This document shows, piece after piece, positions 61,168 through 64,000 of a DNA stretch of 64,000 nucleotides. Position 1 is the stretch's first letter. The number at the start of each line of letters is the position of its first letter. The DNA comes from JAXLWB01 sp046328715 (GTDB lineage: Bacteria > Chloroflexota > Anaerolineae > Caldilineales > Caldilineaceae). The notes under the pieces were generated by a model. It was given only the letters and a program-made list of their open reading frames with translations. It was not told the DNA's origin and ran no database searches. A program made the position numbers and the translations under genes. Where the stretch lies: contig JAXLWB010000003.1 of the NCBI GenBank assembly GCA_046328715.1, positions 1 through 64,000 of the forward strand, given 5' to 3'.

Positions 61168-61878
61168 GTGAGCACCACAACTCAACCTACGCTGTATACA
61201 TATCAATATCCACGTCCAGCCGTTACAGTGGATATCATACTCTTTACGTTTCATGAAGAAGCGCTCAAAGTCTTGCTGATTCAGCGTGGACATGACCCCT
61301 TTGCCGGCAAGTGGGCGCTGCCAGGCGGCTTTGTCGAAATGGACGAAGATCTGTCACAGGCGGCGATGCGTGAATTGGCCGAAGAGACCAATGTCACCGA
61401 TGTCTACCTGGAGCAGCTTTTCACCTTTGGTGAGCCTAACCGTGATCCACGCACGCGAGTGATCACGGTTGCCTACTTTGCTCTGCTCGGCGTCGATCAG
61501 GCGAAACAGTTGCAAGTACGCGCCAGCAGTGATGCCGGCGATGCACGCTGGTGGGACATTTACGCAATGCCGGAATTAGCCTTTGACCATGAGCGCATTC
61601 TGCAATATGCACTCCAACGCCTGCGCTGGAAGTTGGAATGGACTGCGCTTGGCTTTTTACTCCTTCCCGAACAATTTACACTGACCGAACTGCAGAAGGT
61701 CTACGAAACCGTCCTTCATGAGAAACTCGACAAACGCAACTTTCGCCGCAAAATCCTAAGCGCCGACCTGCTTGAAGAATCAGGCAACCTCAGCAAAGGC
61801 GACCATCGGCCCGCCAAACTCTATCGCTTCAGTGCCAAGGCGATTGAGCTTGAACTCGCCCGACGAAGATTCCCGTAA
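61168..61878 (+). CDS. Nudix hydrolase with winged-helix tail (NrtR-like)
   Basis: This 236-residue protein has a Nudix domain first (residues 15-150): GKWALPGGFVEMDEDLSQAAMRELAEETNV contains the complete Nudix box (G-x5-E-x7-R-E-x2-E-E). A C-terminal winged helix (150-236; KLDKRNFRRKILSADLLEESG) follows. This two-domain architecture is that of NrtR, a regulator of NAD metabolism genes, which senses ADP-ribose. With an intact Nudix box it may also be catalytic. GTG start, no Shine-Dalgarno; no nad genes next to it. Confidence 0.88.
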   Translation: MSTTTQPTLYTYQYPRPAVTVDIILFTFHEEALKVLLIQRGHDPFAGKWALPGGFVEMDEDLSQAAMRELAEETNVTDVYLEQLFTFGEPNRDPRTRVITVAYFALLGVDQAKQLQVRASSDAGDARWWDIYAMPELAFDHERILQYALQRLRWKLEWTALGFLLLPEQFTLTELQKVYETVLHEKLDKRNFRRKILSADLLEESGNLSKGDHRPAKLYRFSAKAIELELARRRFP

Positions 61879-62180
61879 CAGCAGACCAGCGTAGGTTTTC
61901 GGTCCGACTTGTGGCAGAAATTCGTCTAGTAGAATGAGTTGCTTTCAGTTAGGCTATAGTAAGCAAGCATCTTTTGTTGCTCATGCGCTGTACCTGAGCT
62001 TACGAGTGTTTGCCAGTGAAACCAGATTTACCGACTGAATGGTACACTACCCGCTACTTGCCACTGGTCGTTCGCTCTTGCACTTTTTCTATCAGGGCTT
62101 ATGCACGTCGCTACAAACAAGCGCGTAATGCGAGTTAATCACTCAGCGACACGCGTGCGTCCTATCTACCTTGTCTTATC
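61879..62180. other. Gene-free spacer
   Basis: About 300 nt between the Nudix gene and the lipoprotein gene. I see no ORF, hairpin with T-run, or repeat. It should contain the promoter of the lipoprotein gene; only weak -10-like boxes (TATAGT near 61963) can be found. Confidence 0.4.
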
Positions 62181-63275
62181 ATGCAGATTCTTTTACGAGT
62201 AGTTGCCATCACTTTTTTGGTTGCCTCCTTTCTGTGGGGGTGTACTCCACTTTCGACATCACTCAGTTCGGCTCAACTCCCGCTGTTGGGCAAAATTGTT
62301 CAAACCCCAACTGTTCCGGCAACTGCGGTCACGCCGGAAGCAGTTGCTTCGACCGAAGTACTCGAATATTTGCCACCACTGCCAGAACGTTCCGCGCCAG
62401 GAACCTGCCAACAGCATTCCACACGTATCCCCCGCACCAATGTCTGGCAATGTAATGTAGACGATAAAACCTACGATCCATGTTTCACCCGAGGTGCGGA
62501 TGAAGCGATCGTCTGTACCAGCAATGCACTCGATCCAACTTCAAGTTTTCGGATCGACCTGTTGGCTCCCTTGCCTGCTCCAGGTGTTGATTCCAGCAAA
62601 CCTACCCTCAACCTGGATGACCTCAACTCGCTCTGGTATTTCGGTATCAACGCCGTTGATGGAGTGGTAGCGCTGCAAGATGGTGAATTTCACTATCACG
62701 CACCTGCGTCAACTGCAAATACAGCAACCAATGATGTGGTGATCCGCCTGAGTGAACAAAAGACCCAAGGTGACCTCGACCTTGACGGCGATCAAGATGC
62801 AGTTGCCATCCTAATTGCTACAGCAAGTGACATCCTGGCGCGTTACTATCTAGTCGCCATTACCAACGATGACGGCAAACCTGTCAATTCTGCCTCGTTG
62901 GCCCTTGGAGATGGGATTCGAGTGGATAATCTGGCGATTGAGAACGGTCAAATCGTTGTCGATATGACCTCCCACGGCGAACAAGATCCGCTCTGCTGTC
63001 CCACCCATGTGGAAACGCGCTTTTACAATTTAGCTGGCAACCAACTCGCTCAATACTTCGGTGGTTGGCAGGTCGAGTTGAACGATGGCACACTCTGCTC
63101 CATGCGCACCACTGACATCAGCGCCGCCGAGTATCAGTGCAGTGATAGTGGCATCCTTCTGCCTACCCTACAACCCGGTGTGCTTTGGACAGCCCAACGT
63201 CCCACCTCCAATCAGCTTACCCTCCCTTCAACCCAAGCCTTAGAGACCGTTGCTCTGCGCCGAGTGTGGCAATAG
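62181..63275 (+). CDS. Hypothetical secreted lipoprotein
   Basis: This 364-residue protein has a clear lipoprotein signal (LLRVVAITFLVASFLWGC, lipidated Cys near 21) and a Ser/Thr/Pro linker, then two parts. The first is Cys-containing (PRTNVWQCNVDDKTYDPCFT, EAIVCTSN). The second has a calcium-loop-like DLDLDGDQDAVAIL and resembles a set of uncharacterised 'LppP/LprE-like' proteins by the later PLCCPTHVETRFYN. The function is unknown; it may be an extracellular sensor or nutrient-binding protein. Monocistronic. Confidence 0.8.
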   Translation: MQILLRVVAITFLVASFLWGCTPLSTSLSSAQLPLLGKIVQTPTVPATAVTPEAVASTEVLEYLPPLPERSAPGTCQQHSTRIPRTNVWQCNVDDKTYDPCFTRGADEAIVCTSNALDPTSSFRIDLLAPLPAPGVDSSKPTLNLDDLNSLWYFGINAVDGVVALQDGEFHYHAPASTANTATNDVVIRLSEQKTQGDLDLDGDQDAVAILIATASDILARYYLVAITNDDGKPVNSASLALGDGIRVDNLAIENGQIVVDMTSHGEQDPLCCPTHVETRFYNLAGNQLAQYFGGWQVELNDGTLCSMRTTDISAAEYQCSDSGILLPTLQPGVLWTAQRPTSNQLTLPSTQALETVALRRVWQ

Positions 63276-63307
63276 TGTAGCTAATTGTCACTCAGCGAGT
63301 TTTCAAC

Positions 63308-63335
63308 TTGACACAAATTTCCCGGTTGTGATACT
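63308..63335 (+). promoter_or_regulatory. Promoter of a short structured transcript
   Basis: TTGACA (63308-63313) with GATACT (63330-63335) at 16-nt spacing, a perfect -35 with a four-of-six -10. Downstream, TGCCTAC-TT-GTAGGCA (63357-63372) forms a 7-bp hairpin near the expected 5' end of the RNA. The transcript would then run through the 28-codon ORF to the terminator at 63551-63586. Confidence 0.65.
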
Positions 63336-63443
63336 CTGCCAAGAGTTGGATTGTCATGCCTACTTGTAGGCAATTTTGATGGAAGTCAGGATCTTATTGA
63401 AGATTGTAACGACTAAAAATCTATGAAAGGAGACGCACCTAGA

Positions 63444-63530
63444 ATGACTCAGTTCATCACTCTGTTTGCCAAGATCCGCAACGGCGGAATCGGTTTTGGT
63501 CTTGGGATAGGTGCGCCTGTAGCCAGTTAA
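63444..63530 (+). CDS. 28-residue peptide upstream of ABC exporter (leader peptide or exported peptide)
   Basis: ATG at 63444 with AAAGGAG 11 nt upstream opens 28 codons: MTQFITLFAKIRNGG, then IGFGLGIGAPVAS, stop. The N-terminal half is amphipathic and the C-terminal half Gly-rich without charge. The in-frame ATG at 63423 lies before the ribosome-binding site and is unlikely to be used. With its own promoter and a terminator just after the stop, and an ABC exporter gene downstream, it could be a ribosome-stalling leader peptide (as in bmrB-bmrCD of Bacillus subtilis) or a small exported peptide. No known family is recognised. Confidence 0.5.
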   Translation: MTQFITLFAKIRNGGIGFGLGIGAPVAS

Positions 63531-63550
63531 GGCATTTGTAAGCCACAACG

Positions 63551-63586
63551 AGCCGCAGCGCATTGACAGATGCCTGCGGCTTTTTT
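63551..63586 (+). terminator. Rho-independent terminator 1
   Basis: AGCCGCAG (63551-63558) pairs with CTGCGGCT (63574-63581), followed by TTTTTT. It begins 20 nt after the 28-codon ORF. AGGCAT (63530-63535) could alternatively pair with ATGCCT (63570-63575), which overlaps the terminator's right arm, so an antiterminated form is conceivable. Confidence 0.8.
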
Positions 63587-63590
63587 ATTA

Positions 63591-63628
63591 CTTTTTTTGC
63601 TCTTGTGCCTAGCACAGAGCAAAAAAAG
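63591..63628. repeat. Near-perfect hairpin between two terminators
   Basis: CTTTTTTTGCTC (63591-63602) is complementary to GAGCAAAAAAAG (63617-63628), with inner TGTG/CACA around CCTAG. The T-rich left arm serves also as the tail of terminator 1. It may act in either direction. Confidence 0.7.
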
Positions 63629-63635
63629 GATACAA

Positions 63636-63670
63636 AGACGTGGGCATCGCGAGATGTTCACGTCTTTTTG
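63636..63670 (+). terminator. Rho-independent terminator 2, directly before the ABC exporter gene
   Basis: AGACGTG (63636-63642) pairs with CACGTCT (63659-63665); inside, CATC-GCGA-GATG extends the stem across a 2x2 internal loop, and the T-run TTTTTGTTTTT follows. It ends about 38 nt before the exporter ATG, so any transcript entering from upstream would be stopped unless antiterminated. Confidence 0.8.
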
Positions 63671-63707
63671 TTTTTCTAGCACTGAAAATTGGGGATTAAC
63701 CAAATCT

Positions 63708-64000
63708 ATGTTCAACGGTACAGCACCGGCGGTTCGACTGCCGGACTTTGATCACAAACAAACGTTGGCAAGCGGACGGCTGGCTCGGCTTTGGCGCTTA
63801 ATGGCAGGCTATCAGGGACTCTACGCCGTGGCGGCGCTGAGCACTGGCTTGGCGGCGTTGGCGAACACAGCCATGTTCCTGGTCATTCGCCACTTTATTG
63901 ACACGTACCTGAGTAGCGATAATTCTCAACCTTTGACGCCACTCTGGTTGATTATCGTTACCCTATTGGCCTTCGCCTTAGGGCAAGGTGCATTCACCTT
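63708..64000 (+). CDS. ABC exporter, N-terminal part (runs off the window)
   Basis: The first 97 codons of a membrane protein that resembles ABC transporters of the MsbA/multidrug type: a polar start (LPDFDHKQTLASGRLARLWRLMAGYQGLY), then helix 1 (AVAALSTGLAALANTAMFLVI), RHFIDTYL and helix 2. The RHFIDTYL segment after helix 1 is typical of these exporters. The gene continues past 64000, so the ATPase domain cannot be seen. There is a weak ribosome-binding site (GGGGATTAACC). It stands behind two terminators. Confidence 0.65.
   Translation, partial: MFNGTAPAVRLPDFDHKQTLASGRLARLWRLMAGYQGLYAVAALSTGLAALANTAMFLVIRHFIDTYLSSDNSQPLTPLWLIIVTLLAFALGQGAFT

Noticed and set aside
1..64000. tRNA or rRNA genes
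   Set aside because: I looked for the usual tRNA arm and rRNA core sequences on both strands and recognised none; a covariance search would be needed to exclude a divergent tRNA.

Overview
The window looks like chromosomal DNA of a free-living, heterotrophic bacterium of moderate to high G+C. The best guess is Chloroflexota (Caldilinea/Anaerolinea-like). This is inferred from gene content (tandem FemAB-like protein, ProV with a double-ProW permease, many short intergenic palindromes, AhpD-type small enzymes), not from a marker gene. No rRNA or tRNA gene, CRISPR array or complete insertion sequence was seen.

Region 1 (1-3.5 kb) holds a probable MITE with an 8-bp target duplication, then a three-gene sugar ABC importer (binding lipoprotein plus two permeases, no ATPase). 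Region 2 (3.5-28.6 kb) is accessory. It is a patchwork of small single-gene units: DinB-like proteins, VOC proteins, GNAT acetyltransferases, hydrolases, SDRs, a DHFR-like reductase, peptidase E, isochorismatase, ROK kinase, prolyl iminopeptidase, a Baeyer-Villiger-type monooxygenase and a family-1 glycosidase. Wrecks lie among them: a methyltransferase tail, half an ABC-2 permease, an internally deleted SDR, and a duplicated and decayed tetR/membrane-protein locus. One apparent wreck at 7488-8069 is better read as an intact AhpD-like selenoprotein: an in-frame UGA falls at the second position of the CxxC motif and is followed by a hairpin that fits the bacterial SECIS model.

Region 3 (28.6-41.3 kb) opens with a six-unit palindromic repeat array. 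It then holds a glycine-betaine/proline uptake system (ProV, a fused double ProW, convergent ProX), an orphan branched-chain-type binding lipoprotein, an aminotransferase paired with a GreA C-domain protein, a methyltransferase, a double FemAB-like aminoacyltransferase with a repeat inserted in its linker, and glutamate formimidoyltransferase.

Region 4 (41.4-64 kb) is more housekeeping in character. It has a rhamnosyltransferase-like GT2 and an undecaprenyl-phosphate sugar transferase, hrcA (probably leaderless) and grpE, SbcD/SbcC, a REC-GAF-histidine kinase, and a minus-strand cell-surface cluster (two GT2, a lipoprotein, a GT-C-like membrane glycosyltransferase, a flippase-like protein). 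A NrtR-like Nudix protein follows. At the right edge a promoter, a 28-codon ORF with a Shine-Dalgarno sequence, and three hairpins (two of them terminators) stand in front of an ABC exporter gene. This layout suggests an attenuated, possibly drug-inducible exporter or a small exported peptide.

Many intergenic spaces carry short inverted repeats of at least four sequence families. Some form the 3' ends of convergent genes, and one lies inside a coding sequence.
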